Origin: Oceanisphaera pacifica
GTDB lineage: Bacteria > Pseudomonadota > Gammaproteobacteria > Enterobacterales > Aeromonadaceae
Direction: 5' to 3'
Length of the DNA: 64,000 nucleotides
Assembly (NCBI RefSeq): GCF_017498065.1
Contig: NZ_JAGDFX010000006.1
Location: 62,001 to 126,000, forward strand
A program made the translations under genes and the position numbers. Below are positions 28,931 to 37,332 of this stretch, piece by piece (position 1 is the stretch's first letter; each line of letters starts with the position of its first letter). The notes beneath the pieces were generated by a model. It was not told the origin of the DNA and searched no databases. It saw nothing but the letters and a program-made list of their open reading frames with translations.

Positions 28931-29359
28931 ATGAAAACTTTTGTTGCTAAGCCAGAAACCGTAAAGCGTGACTGGTACGTTGTTGATGCAGAAGGCAAAA
29001 CTCTAGGTCGTTTGGCCACTGAGATTGCACTTCGTCTGCGTGGTAAGCATAAGCCAGAATTTACTCCGCATGTTGACTGTGGCGATTATATCGTTGTCGT
29101 TAATGCCGAGAAGGTTCAGGTAAGCGGTAATAAATCTGAAGACAAAATCTACCACTCTCACACCGGTTTTCCGGGTGGCCTAAAGTCAGTTAGCTTTGAA
29201 CAGCTGATTGAGCGTAAGCCTGAGATGGTTATTGAGTCTGCCGTTCGCGGCATGCTGCCTCGTGGCCCTCTAGGTCGTGCAATGTTCCGTAAGATGAAAG
29301 TCTTCTCGGGCGCGCAGCACAACCATGCAGCGCAACAACCACAAGTACTGGACATTTAA
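28931..29359 (+). CDS. rplM: 50S ribosomal protein L13
   Basis: Early-assembly 23S rRNA-binding protein. From ATG 28931 the length is 142 residues, identical to E. coli L13, and the start [20 protein letters not shown] is typical. The [21 protein letters not shown] segment is present. A TTG at 28919 would add four residues without family support. rpsI follows 15 bp after the stop, forming the usual L13-S9 operon. Confidence 0.98.
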   Translation: MKTFVAKPETVKRDWYVVDAEGKTLGRLATEIALRLRGKHKPEFTPHVDCGDYIVVVNAEKVQVSGNKSEDKIYHSHTGFPGGLKSVSFEQLIERKPEMVIESAVRGMLPRGPLGRAMFRKMKVFSGAQHNHAAQQPQVLDI

Positions 29360-29374
29360 GGCGGGATTAGGCAA

Positions 29375-29767
29375 ATGGCAGAAACTCAATACTACGGTAC
29401 TGGTCGTCGTAAAAGCTCAACTGCACGAGTATTCGTGAAGCCAGGCAGCGGCAATATCGTAATCAATAAGCGTTCTTTGGATCAGTATTTTGGCCGCGAA
29501 ACTGCCCGTATGGTAGTTCGTCAGCCTTTAGAACTGGTTGAAATGACTGAAAAATTTGACCTATACATCACAGTTGCTGGTGGTGGTATCTCTGGTCAAG
29601 CTGGTGCGATTCGTCACGGCATTACGCGTGCCTTGATGCAATTCGACGAGACATTACGTAGCTCATTGCGTAAAGCAGGCTTCGTAACTCGTGACGCTCG
29701 TAAAGTTGAGCGTAAGAAAATCGGCCTACATAAAGCACGTAAGCGTCCTCAGTTCTCCAAGCGTTAA
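29375..29767 (+). CDS. rpsI: 30S ribosomal protein S9
   Basis: Small-subunit protein whose C-terminal tail reaches the P-site tRNA. The 130-residue protein has [13 protein letters not shown] at the start, [19 protein letters not shown] in the middle and the basic tail ending KRPQFSKR, with the conserved final arginine. The downstream terminator at 29787 ends the operon. Confidence 0.98.
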   Translation: MAETQYYGTGRRKSSTARVFVKPGSGNIVINKRSLDQYFGRETARMVVRQPLELVEMTEKFDLYITVAGGGISGQAGAIRHGITRALMQFDETLRSSLRKAGFVTRDARKVERKKIGLHKARKRPQFSKR

Positions 29768-29786
29768 TTGGGCAGACGGTTACAAC

Positions 29787-29818
29787 AAAAGCCTGGGTTT
29801 TCCCCAGGCTTTTTTTTA
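29787..29818 (+). terminator. Intrinsic terminator of rplM-rpsI
   Basis: AAAAGCCTGGG (29787-29797) pairs with CCCAGGCTTTT, followed by further T residues, 19 bp after the rpsI stop. Confidence 0.9.
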
Positions 29819-29886
29819 TGTATGTTGAAAAGTTTTCGTGTTATTTACGCTTTTTTAAAGCAGATCAACGAATGAGAAGGCATTAA

Positions 29887-29913
29887 TTGATACCTTCCTC
29901 TAACTTGTAAAAT
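29887..29913 (+). promoter_or_regulatory. Predicted promoter of petABC
   Basis: TTGATA (29887-29892) and TAAAAT (29908-29913) each match five of six consensus bases but are only 15 bp apart. A leader of about 120 nt would precede the petA ATG at 30044. Confidence 0.35.
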
Positions 29914-30043
29914 GCCTCGTTTTTCTTTAGAATTTCTAGGTTTAGTGACAGTTGAAACCATAATATCCGCCGCAATTGTCACAAGTCGTCAGACGCATGG
30001 AACGAACAATAAACGCGCGGAGACCAAATGGGAGAGTTTTTGG

Positions 30044-30634
30044 ATGAGCAATGCGCCAGTTGATACCGGTCGCCGCAGATTTCTGACCTGGTCCACCGCA
30101 GCTGTGGGTGGGGTCGGTGCTGCATTTGTCGCTGTACCTTTTATATCTTCATGGAATCCTAGCGCCAAAGCAAAGGCGGCCGGGGCTCCTGTGAAGGTTG
30201 ATGTCAGCAAAATAGAGCCGGGCCAGTTAATCCGAGTAGAATGGCGAGGTAAGCCCGTATGGGTGGTTCGTCGTAATCAAGCCACGCTAGATTCATTGGC
30301 TAAGCTTGATGACCAGTTGCGAGACCCTCATTCCGATGAGCCGCAACAGCCGGAATATGCACAGAACGAATACCGTTCAATTAAACCTGAGTTGCTGGTA
30401 ACCGTAGGTATTTGTACCCATTTAGGGTGCTCACCTACCTATTTACCGGATTCTTTTGGTGAACAAGTGAAAGGGGTAACCTCTGGTTTCTTCTGCCCTT
30501 GTCACGGTTCCAAGTTTGATATGGCAGGCCGCGTTTTTAAAAGCGTTCCTGCTCCATTAAACCTGGTTATTCCCCCTTATCACTATGTCAATGACGCGAC
30601 CATTTTAGTGGGCGAAGACAAGGAAGGAGCCTAA
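30044..30634 (+). CDS. petA: Ubiquinol-cytochrome c reductase Rieske subunit
   Basis: Rieske 2Fe-2S protein of the cytochrome bc1 complex; takes electrons from ubiquinol to cytochrome c1. From ATG 30044, with GGGAG upstream, the 196-residue protein has a twin-arginine-like membrane anchor (RRRFLTWSTAAVGG, about 10-34) and the cluster motifs C124-T-H126-LGC129 and C151-P-C153-H154. A frame opening at 29912 would add 44 residues with no family match. It is the first gene of petABC. Confidence 0.96.
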   Translation: MSNAPVDTGRRRFLTWSTAAVGGVGAAFVAVPFISSWNPSAKAKAAGAPVKVDVSKIEPGQLIRVEWRGKPVWVVRRNQATLDSLAKLDDQLRDPHSDEPQQPEYAQNEYRSIKPELLVTVGICTHLGCSPTYLPDSFGEQVKGVTSGFFCPCHGSKFDMAGRVFKSVPAPLNLVIPPYHYVNDATILVGEDKEGA

Positions 30635-30636
30635 GC

Positions 30637-31854
30637 ATGCTGGGTAAACTCGTATCTTGGATTGACGAACGGATCCCGATGACGGCGACCTACAACAAGC
30701 ATGTAGGCCAATATCCGGCGCCAAAAAACTTTAACTTCTGGTACTTCTTTGGCTCTTTAGCCATGTTAGTGCTGGTCAACCAGATCCTAACGGGTGTCTG
30801 GTTAACGATGAATTATAATCCGTCGGGTGAGGGTGCGTTTGCCTCAGTCGAATACATTATGCGTGATGTAGATTACGGCTGGTTACTGCGCTATATGCAC
30901 AGTACTGGGGCTTCTGCGTTTTTCGTGGTGGTGTATCTGCACATGTTCCGCGGCCTAATTTATGGATCATATCAGAAGCCCCGTGAGCTGCTGTGGCTAT
31001 TTGGTATGTTGATCTTCTTGGTATTAATGGCAGAAGCCTTTATGGGTTACCTGTTACCTTGGGGACAAATGTCATACTGGGGCGCGCAGGTGATTATCTC
31101 GCTATTCGGGGCGATTCCCGTGATAGGCGATGACTTAACCCTGTGGATCCGCGGTGACTACGTTATTTCTGGTGTGACCCTAACGCGCTTCTTTGCGTTA
31201 CACGTGATTGCATTGCCATTAGTGTTAGTGATCTTGGTGTTCTTGCACATAGTTGCATTGCACGAAGTGGGCTCTAATAACCCAGACGGCATTGATATTA
31301 AGAAAGTAAAAGATGAAAACGGTTGGCCAAAAGACGCGATTCCGTTCCACCCTTACTACACCGTAAAAGACGTAGTGGGCGTGGCCGGCTTCTTGTTTAT
31401 TTTTGCCTTCTTTATCTTTTTCTTGCCAGAAGGGGGCGGTTACTTCCTAGAAGCGCCAAACTTTGAAGCGGCTAATAGCTTGAAAACCCCAGAGCACATT
31501 GCTCCAGTATGGTATTTCACGCCGTTTTACGCCATTTTGCGTGCTGTGCCTGATAAATTGGCCGGTGTTATCTTAATGGGGCTGTCTATTGCGGTACTCT
31601 TTGTACTGCCGTGGTTAGACCGTTGTAAAGTTCGCTCATTCCGCTATCGCAGCAAGCTGCACTTGTGGAACATCATTATGTTTGTGATCTGCTTCATTAT
31701 CTTGGGTGTGTTAGGAACCTTGGCGTCTACGCCGGCTCTTACCTTATTGGCGCAGATTTGTTCATTTGGTTATTTCGCTTTCTTTGTGCTGTTATTTTTC
31801 TACAGTAAGAACGAAAAGACTAAACCACTGCCAGAGAGGGTGACATTCAAATGA
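30637..31854 (+). CDS. petB: Cytochrome b of the bc1 complex
   Basis: Membrane subunit that binds two b-hemes and the quinol oxidation and reduction sites. The 405-residue protein is strongly hydrophobic with about eight spans. Heme-ligand histidines appear in LRYMHSTGASAFFVVVYLHMFRG and FFALHVIALP...FLHIVALHEVG, and the quinol-site PEW-type motif region reads APVWYFTPFYAILRA, with PVW in place of the usual PEW. It starts two bases after petA and overlaps petC by four. Confidence 0.96.
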   Translation: MLGKLVSWIDERIPMTATYNKHVGQYPAPKNFNFWYFFGSLAMLVLVNQILTGVWLTMNYNPSGEGAFASVEYIMRDVDYGWLLRYMHSTGASAFFVVVYLHMFRGLIYGSYQKPRELLWLFGMLIFLVLMAEAFMGYLLPWGQMSYWGAQVIISLFGAIPVIGDDLTLWIRGDYVISGVTLTRFFALHVIALPLVLVILVFLHIVALHEVGSNNPDGIDIKKVKDENGWPKDAIPFHPYYTVKDVVGVAGFLFIFAFFIFFLPEGGGYFLEAPNFEAANSLKTPEHIAPVWYFTPFYAILRAVPDKLAGVILMGLSIAVLFVLPWLDRCKVRSFRYRSKLHLWNIIMFVICFIILGVLGTLASTPALTLLAQICSFGYFAFFVLLFFYSKNEKTKPLPERVTFK

Positions 31855-32582
31855 AGAAGTTAATCATTGCTGCACTCGCCTTTTTGCCAGCATTGGCCTT
31901 TGCCTCAGGTTCGGTCAAGCTAGACAAAGCGAATTATGATCTTACTGATAAAGCGTCACTACAAAGCGGTGCTAAGTTGTTTATGAACTACTGTGCCGGT
32001 TGTCATAGTACTCAGTATCAGCGTTATAACCGTGTTGCTGAAGACTTAGGCATTCCTGAAGATGTGATGCAGGCGAATCTTAACTTTACAGGTGTGTCTA
32101 TTGGCGACCTGATGGAGAACTCGATTCCTGAGAAAGACGCGGCCAATTGGTTTGGTGCTCCGCCACCAGACTTAACCTTGGTTGCACGCGTACGTGGTGA
32201 AGATTGGTTATACACCTATCTGCGTTCTTTCTATAAAGATGATGAGCGCCCCTTTGGTGTCAATAACTTGGTGTTTCCATCTGTGGGCATGCCCCATGTG
32301 TTAGAACCATTACAAGGTAGTGCAACCTTAAAGACTGAGGTTCATACGGTAGATGGAGAAGAAGTGGTGACGCCGGTTGGCATCGAAGTTGATGGTAACG
32401 GTGAGCTAACGACAGAAGAATACGATAAAGCTGTGTTAGATATTGTTAACTTCTTAGCTTACTCCGCTGATCCCATTAAGCTAGAGCGTCACCGCATCGG
32501 TTACTGGGTGCTGGGCTTTTTAGTGATTTTCTTCATCTTTGGTTATATGTTGAAGAAAGAATACTGGCGTGACGTGCACTGA
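31851..32582 (+). CDS. petC: Cytochrome c1 of the bc1 complex
   Basis: Membrane-anchored c-type cytochrome that accepts electrons from the Rieske protein. The 243-residue protein has a signal peptide (1-18, ending AFA), heme motif C48-AG-C51-H52, a region around VFPSVGMPHVL likely holding the axial methionine, and one C-terminal span (about 218-236) before KKEYWRDVH. It overlaps petB by four bases. Intact petABC implies a cytochrome-c-dependent aerobic branch, which enterics lack. Confidence 0.96.
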   Translation: MKKLIIAALAFLPALAFASGSVKLDKANYDLTDKASLQSGAKLFMNYCAGCHSTQYQRYNRVAEDLGIPEDVMQANLNFTGVSIGDLMENSIPEKDAANWFGAPPPDLTLVARVRGEDWLYTYLRSFYKDDERPFGVNNLVFPSVGMPHVLEPLQGSATLKTEVHTVDGEEVVTPVGIEVDGNGELTTEEYDKAVLDIVNFLAYSADPIKLERHRIGYWVLGFLVIFFIFGYMLKKEYWRDVH

Positions 32583-32650
32583 TTAGACAGGGTCTAATCT
32601 AAGTTTAGGGACGGCAATGGTCTATCGTGTCCATTGCCGTTCCTCTTTAT
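32581..32650 (+). terminator. Two tandem hairpins between petC and sspA
   Basis: GATTAGAC and GTCTAATC (32581-32588, 32592-32599) form one hairpin starting inside the petC stop codon; ACGGCAATGG and CCATTGCCGT (32611-32620, 32631-32640) form a second, followed by TCCTCTTTA. The second could be a weak terminator of petABC, with some read-through into sspAB. Confidence 0.5.
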
Positions 32651-32667
32651 GATTTGTGGAGGATTTC

Positions 32668-33297
32668 ATGGCAGTTGCAGCTAATAAACGCTCTATCATG
32701 ACGCTATTTTCAGGCGCTGATGATATTTACAGTCACCAAGTACGTATTGTGCTGGCAGAGAAAGGCGTGAGTGTTGAGATAAGTCAGGTAGAGCTTGATG
32801 CATTACCTGAAGAAATGCTGGAGCTAAATGCTTACGGCACACTACCGACTTTGGTTGACCGCGAGCTGGTATTGTATGAATCAGACATCATTATGGAATA
32901 CTTGGATGAGCGCTTTCCTCATCCGCCATTAATGCCGGTATACCCGGTAGCCCGTGGTAATAGTCGTTTGATGATGCACCGCATTAAGCAAGACTGGTAT
33001 TCTTTGGTCACGCGTATCCAGCGTAATGAAAAAGCCGATGAAGCCCGTAAAGAACTACGCGAAGCCATATTGGCCGTTGCCCCTGTGTTTGCTGAATATC
33101 CTTACTTTATGAGTGAAGAATTTAGCTTGGTAGACTGTTATATGGCACCTTTATTATGGCGTTTGCCTTCCCTTGGCATCGAGTTGTCGGGTAAGGGAGC
33201 AAAAGAAATTAAAGGCTACATGATCCGTCTGTTTGAGCGAGAGTCTTATCAGGCTTCTATGACCGAAACCGAACGTGATCTTGGTGGTAAGATTTAA
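32668..33297 (+). CDS. sspA: Stringent starvation protein A
   Basis: GST-fold protein that binds RNA polymerase and activates stationary-phase and acid-tolerance genes. From ATG 32668, with GGAGG upstream, it has 209 residues: thioredoxin-like N-terminal domain (about 10-85, ending VLYESDIIMEYLDERFPHPPLMP) and helical C-terminal domain. The PHP motif used for polymerase contact is visible at the domain boundary. An in-frame start at 32656 would overlap the ribosome site. sspB follows two bases after the stop. Confidence 0.96.
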   Translation: MAVAANKRSIMTLFSGADDIYSHQVRIVLAEKGVSVEISQVELDALPEEMLELNAYGTLPTLVDRELVLYESDIIMEYLDERFPHPPLMPVYPVARGNSRLMMHRIKQDWYSLVTRIQRNEKADEARKELREAILAVAPVFAEYPYFMSEEFSLVDCYMAPLLWRLPSLGIELSGKGAKEIKGYMIRLFERESYQASMTETERDLGGKI

Positions 33298-33299
33298 TT

Positions 33300-33749
33300 A
33301 TGGATAACTTGACACCCAGCCGCCCTTATTTGCTGCGTGCATTTTATGAGTGGCTATTAGATAACGAGCTGACACCGCACTTGTTGGTGAATGCAGAGTT
33401 GCCTCATACTTTGATTCCACAGCAGTATGTTAATGATGGCCAAATTGTGCTGAATATTGCACCGCAAGCTGTGGTTAACTTGCAGATGGATAATGAGGCC
33501 GTCACCTTTAGTGCTCGCTTTGGGGGCTCACCGTTTCAGGTGTATGTTCCTATGGCGGCTGTGGTGTCAATTCAGGCACGGGAAAATGGTGCAGGCACTT
33601 TTTTCCCGCCTGAAGCTGCGTACGAAGCATGGCAAGCGACTTCTGAAAGTGAGTTGACGGTATTAGATAATCCCACCGTTGACGAAGAGCCAGATGAAGA
33701 TCCCACTCCGCCTAAGAAGGGCAAGCCCAGCTTGCGGGTCGTCAAGTAA
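33300..33749 (+). CDS. sspB: ClpXP adaptor protein SspB
   Basis: Delivers ssrA-tagged proteins to ClpXP. The 149-residue protein has the SspB fold (about 5-110, with SRPYLLRAFYEWLLDNELTPH), then an acidic flexible linker and the C-terminal ClpX-docking tail ending LRVVK. All functional parts are present. The tail is followed by a strong terminator at 33765. Confidence 0.95.
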   Translation: MDNLTPSRPYLLRAFYEWLLDNELTPHLLVNAELPHTLIPQQYVNDGQIVLNIAPQAVVNLQMDNEAVTFSARFGGSPFQVYVPMAAVVSIQARENGAGTFFPPEAAYEAWQATSESELTVLDNPTVDEEPDEDPTPPKKGKPSLRVVK

Positions 33750-33764
33750 CAGCCGTCGATAACT

Positions 33765-33795
33765 AAAAAACGCAGCCATTGGCTGCGTTTTTTTA
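33765..33795. terminator. Terminator after sspB
   Basis: AAAAAACGCAGCC (33765-33777) pairs with GGCTGCGTTTTTT (33781-33793) around loop ATT. The A-run on the left lets it also stop the convergent chemoreceptor gene. Confidence 0.9.
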
Positions 33796-33838
33796 TGGGT
33801 AATATAGGGGCTAGAGCCCAGCCGCTTGGCGTTGTTGA

Positions 33839-35434
33839 TTACTTTCGCGCACTAAAGCTGTTAATAATGCCTTGTAGCTGTTGAGTGAGCTCTGCCATTT
33901 TATAGCTAGTTTGCATATTATTATCAGCATAACCTGAGGTCGTTTTTGCCGACTCACTGATTTGATGCACCTTTTCGGTGATCTCATTTGATACACTCGA
34001 CTGCTGCTCTGCAGCACTGGCGATCATCATATTAAGATCATTAATAGTCGCAATTTGCTGGGTAATTTCGCTCAATGAGATTTCTGAGCTTTGGGTTTGC
34101 TCTACGCCTTGTACGGCTAAAGTGGCACTGTCTGTCATAGCGCTAACGGCTTGACGAGTGGTGTTTTGTAAACGCGCTATGGTCTCTTCTATATCACCAA
34201 TAGAGCCTTGCGTGCGACCGGCTAGGCTGCGTACTTCATCGGCCACCACCGCAAAGCCTCGACCTTGCTCTCCGGCGCGGGCTGCTTCAATGGCAGCGTT
34301 TAATGCCAATAAATTGGTTTGTTCGGCAATGTTGCGAATAATGGTCAGTACAGCATTAATTTCATCGCTGTCTTTTTCTAAAGTTTTAATGATATGGGTG
34401 GTGCTCTGTACATTCTCTGCGAGAGCCGCAATTTGTGTACTGGTGCTATGCACATTGTGGCGGCCTGTTTCAGCAACTTGATTGGCTTGGCTGGCATTAC
34501 TTGAGGCGTCTGTGGTGTTACGTGCAATTTCGGCAACCGTCGACGTCATCTCATCCATGGCCGTGGCTATTTGCTCAATTTCCATTTCTTGGCGGCTAAT
34601 TTCACTTTTTGTGGCATGGCTTGCTTGCTCAGTTTGATCTGCTTGAGTGACCAGTTCGTCAGCGGCATCTCCTACTCGACCCAGTGCGGTCTTAAGTTTG
34701 GCTTCTAGCACCTGAACCGTCAGCTGTAGCTGGCCTATTTCATCTTCTCGACCGGTATAAATAAGGCGCGCTAATTTATTATCGATGATAGTGCGTGAAC
34801 GGGTGCTAAGTTGAGTGAGTGTTGAGGTGAGAAGTTTACAAGTCAGCCAAGCACCTATACTGGTAATGCCAAAGCCTGTTGCCAACACCGGCAGTTGATT
34901 GGGAATAGCGAGCGCTAAGCCTGAGAATACACCAGCAAGTAATAGAGTTAATACGGCTGTCAGCTTATTGCGTAACCTCAAGTTGCCCCATAAAGAAGGT
35001 AGTTTATGGGTAAAACTGTGCCCTCTTTGGGTTGTTAACTGAGGGTAATATTGTTGAGCGCGAGCGACACATTCTGCACTGGGCTGAGTACGGATAGAGT
35101 CGATGCCTGCGAGTTGCCCGTTGTGGTATTTAGGGGTGAAGTAAACGTCTGCCCAGTAATGATCGCCATTTTTACAGCGGTTCTTAAGTATCGCCACATA
35201 GGCTTGCCCCGCTTGTAAAGAGCCATACAGCTCGCTAAATATGGAAGAGGGGACACCGCCTGCTCCTAGCATCATTTGCTGTTGGCCGATAATATCCTCT
35301 TTGGTATAGCCTGAAAAAGTCAGTAGCTGATCGTTACAATAAGTCACCTTACCTTTAAGATCGGTACTTGAAATTAAAACACCTTCTTTACTGATTTTGC
35401 GTTCCGTGCCGGTAAGCGGTATTTGAGGCGCCAT
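33839..35434 (-). CDS. Aer-like methyl-accepting chemotaxis protein with PAS domain
   Basis: A 531-residue chemoreceptor. The N-terminal PAS domain (about 15-115, with [19 protein letters not shown]) is cytoplasmic, followed by a pair of membrane spans (about 155-195), a HAMP-like region and a signalling domain whose hairpin tip has [33 protein letters not shown]. This is the Aer layout for energy taxis. In E. coli Aer, an RHPD motif at 57-60 is needed for FAD binding; here the aligned residues are G57, A58, G59 and G60. FAD binding is therefore doubtful. A GGAG site precedes the ATG at 35434. No sigma-28 promoter was recognised. Confidence 0.9.
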   Translation of the reverse strand: MAPQIPLTGTERKISKEGVLISSTDLKGKVTYCNDQLLTFSGYTKEDIIGQQQMMLGAGGVPSSIFSELYGSLQAGQAYVAILKNRCKNGDHYWADVYFTPKYHNGQLAGIDSIRTQPSAECVARAQQYYPQLTTQRGHSFTHKLPSLWGNLRLRNKLTAVLTLLLAGVFSGLALAIPNQLPVLATGFGITSIGAWLTCKLLTSTLTQLSTRSRTIIDNKLARLIYTGREDEIGQLQLTVQVLEAKLKTALGRVGDAADELVTQADQTEQASHATKSEISRQEMEIEQIATAMDEMTSTVAEIARNTTDASSNASQANQVAETGRHNVHSTSTQIAALAENVQSTTHIIKTLEKDSDEINAVLTIIRNIAEQTNLLALNAAIEAARAGEQGRGFAVVADEVRSLAGRTQGSIGDIEETIARLQNTTRQAVSAMTDSATLAVQGVEQTQSSEISLSEITQQIATINDLNMMIASAAEQQSSVSNEITEKVHQISESAKTTSGYADNNMQTSYKMAELTQQLQGIINSFSARK

Positions 35435-35746
35435 AAAAAAACTCCATGTATTTTTATATTTTTCTACTTAAGGCCAACACAGCGGTGCGCATAATCATGG
35501 GGGAGCGCTTATTACAGTATGATAGCTGTGAGTTATTTTATATTAAGCCAGAAGTTGAACATTGCTTTCAAAGTGACTGTGGTTTGTATGCAAGGTTAAT
35601 AATGGAGGGAATGTTTGGCTATATCAATAGTTTAAATATATTGCAGGTAACTTAGCGAGTTTAGCGCATGCGATTGTTTAACAAGCGGGTTTGCAGATAA
35701 GATAAAAGGCTGACTTTGTAGTCAGCCTTATTGATGTTTTTAACAT
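35435..35746. other. 312-bp gap between dolP and the chemoreceptor gene
   Basis: AT-rich stretch with no supported gene; a 69-codon frame at 35446-35655 lacks a ribosome site and recognisable composition. It holds the dolP terminator on the minus strand, arms AAGGCTGACT and AGTCAGCCTT at 35706-35715 and 35720-35729, followed on that strand by TTTTATC. Confidence 0.6.
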
Positions 35747-36325
35747 TTAATGTGCAACTTGTATTAATTCAAATACCGTAATCACACGTGCTACACCTTT
35801 GATATTACGAGCGACTTCCACGGCAATGTCCGCCTCTTGTTGAGTGACCAAGCCGATTAAAAAGACTTCATTATTTTCAGACACGACTTTTATTTTGGTA
35901 CCATCAAGGGTTTTATTGGCCAAAATAGCGCTTTTTATTTTAGAGGTCAGCCAGCTATCATTGCTGCGCTCACCGACACTCAGCGGTTCGTTTAAGCGGA
36001 GTTCATTATAAACTTTCTCTACCCCAGGGACGTCTTTAACGATGTTTTCTGCTTGCTCGCGATAGGCTTCGGTGGGAGCTTGACCTACCAGCAGGCTTTT
36101 ACCCTTGGTGGTAATAACCACCACTCGGCTATCATCGGATAGCGGCTTGGCTTCGCCCAAGCGGTGCGAGGCTCGCATATCAATCGTTTGGTCGCTGACT
36201 TGAGTACCTAAGGTTCTACGATCGGTGGCTGAGCTAATGCCGGTGCCCACACCGGCTAACATTAAGCCGGCACAGCCTTGCAGTAGTAATGCGGATGCGA
36301 TGACGACTAAGTAGCGAGTTTTCAT
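35747..36325 (-). CDS. dolP: Outer-membrane lipoprotein DolP (YraP), two BON domains
   Basis: Supports outer-membrane integrity and BAM function at division sites. The 192-residue protein has a lipoprotein signal with lipobox LLQGC (Cys18) and two BON domains (about 45-112 and 120-188), the second with [41 protein letters not shown]. Length matches E. coli YraP. It starts four bases inside the diaA end, so diaA and dolP are coupled. Confidence 0.94.
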   Translation of the reverse strand: MKTRYLVVIASALLLQGCAGLMLAGVGTGISSATDRRTLGTQVSDQTIDMRASHRLGEAKPLSDDSRVVVITTKGKSLLVGQAPTEAYREQAENIVKDVPGVEKVYNELRLNEPLSVGERSNDSWLTSKIKSAILANKTLDGTKIKVVSENNEVFLIGLVTQQEADIAVEVARNIKGVARVITVFELIQVAH

Positions 36326-36924
36326 TGTACTTCTTCCTCTTCTTCTTGCGGAAACAGGGTGCGATCAATCAAATCACATAAGCAATGCAGGGTGAGTAAG
36401 TTGACCTCATGAATGCGCGGTGAGCGCAAGGCGGGTACGCGAATTTCAACATCACTGGGTCCCAGTAAGCCAGCAAGCTCACCACCATCCCCGCCACTGA
36501 GTGCGACTATGGTCATATCACGGCTAAGGGCAGCCTCAGCCGCTTTTATTAAATTGCGGCTATTGCCACTGGTTGAAATCACCACTAACACATCACCTTC
36601 TTGGCCTAGGGCACGAATTTGACGGGAGTAAGCTTCGTCAAAGTGCTGATCGACGGCAATAGCACTGATACTGCTGGTATCGAGAGTGAGGCAAATGGCT
36701 GGTAGTGCAGGGCGCTCAGTTTCATAACGGTTAATCAGCTCACTAACAAATAGCTGGGCAAGCGCATTAGATCCGCCATTACCACAGACCAGTAACTTAT
36801 TGCCGTTAAGCAAGCACATCACCATCATTTGCGCCGCCACCAAAATATCGTCGGGTAGTGCTTCGGCGGCAGCAATTTTAGTTTGTATGCTTTCGGTAAA
36901 ACTGGCTTTTATTTCGTCCTGCAT
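36322..36924 (-). CDS. diaA: DnaA initiator-associating protein DiaA
   Basis: SIS-domain tetramer that binds DnaA and promotes orderly replication initiation. The 200-residue protein has the SIS pattern [25 protein letters not shown] and [21 protein letters not shown]. It is related to GmhA; gene context (yraN-diaA-dolP) and the C-terminal [20 protein letters not shown] support DiaA. It begins nine bases after yraN. Confidence 0.93.
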   Translation of the reverse strand: MQDEIKASFTESIQTKIAAAEALPDDILVAAQMMVMCLLNGNKLLVCGNGGSNALAQLFVSELINRYETERPALPAICLTLDTSSISAIAVDQHFDEAYSRQIRALGQEGDVLVVISTSGNSRNLIKAAEAALSRDMTIVALSGGDGGELAGLLGPSDVEIRVPALRSPRIHEVNLLTLHCLCDLIDRTLFPQEEEEEVQ

Positions 36925-36933
36925 GGTGTTTCC

Positions 36934-37332
36934 TTAAAACGCATTGGGTATCCAGTGAATATGACTGCCTTCACAGGCGACCAAATCGAATCGACAAGAC
37001 TGTTTTGATTCATTGAGCCCCTGTGATTGCAAATAACAATGTGCGGCTCGGCGCAACTTTTGTTGTTTGGCGGGGGTGACGGAAGCAGCCGCACCACCAA
37101 AAAGATTACTTTTTCGATAACGTACTTCTACAAATACTAAAGTACGCCCGCTACTCATCACCAAGTCTATTTCACCCAGTTTGCATAAATAATTACGCAT
37201 CTGTAGCTGTAACCCCTGGTCGAGCAAATACTGCTCGGCCTGACGTTCAAATAGCTCGCCTTTATTGCGGCTCGGTGAGGCGCTGCTCTTCACTTTCTGG
37301 TGGTTGTTCGAGGTATTGCTGCCAGTCGCCAT
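36934..37332 (-). CDS. yraN: YraN family endonuclease-like protein (UPF0102)
   Basis: A 132-residue protein with the restriction-nuclease-like core GEIDLVMSSGRTLVFVEVRYRKS (about 52-74), which keeps the ExD...ExK-like pattern, followed by GGAAASVTPAKQQKL. Family function is not settled. The start at 37332 gives the usual length but overlaps lpoA by 71 bp; a GTG at 37293 would give 119 residues and still overlap. I keep the longer form because E. coli YraN has a similar N-terminal extension. Confidence 0.88.
   Translation of the reverse strand: MATGSNTSNNHQKVKSSASPSRNKGELFERQAEQYLLDQGLQLQMRNYLCKLGEIDLVMSSGRTLVFVEVRYRKSNLFGGAAASVTPAKQQKLRRAAHCYLQSQGLNESKQSCRFDLVACEGSHIHWIPNAF

Noticed and set aside
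35446-35655. Plus-strand frame of 69 codons
   Set aside because: AT-rich gap with no ribosome site and no recognisable protein features.
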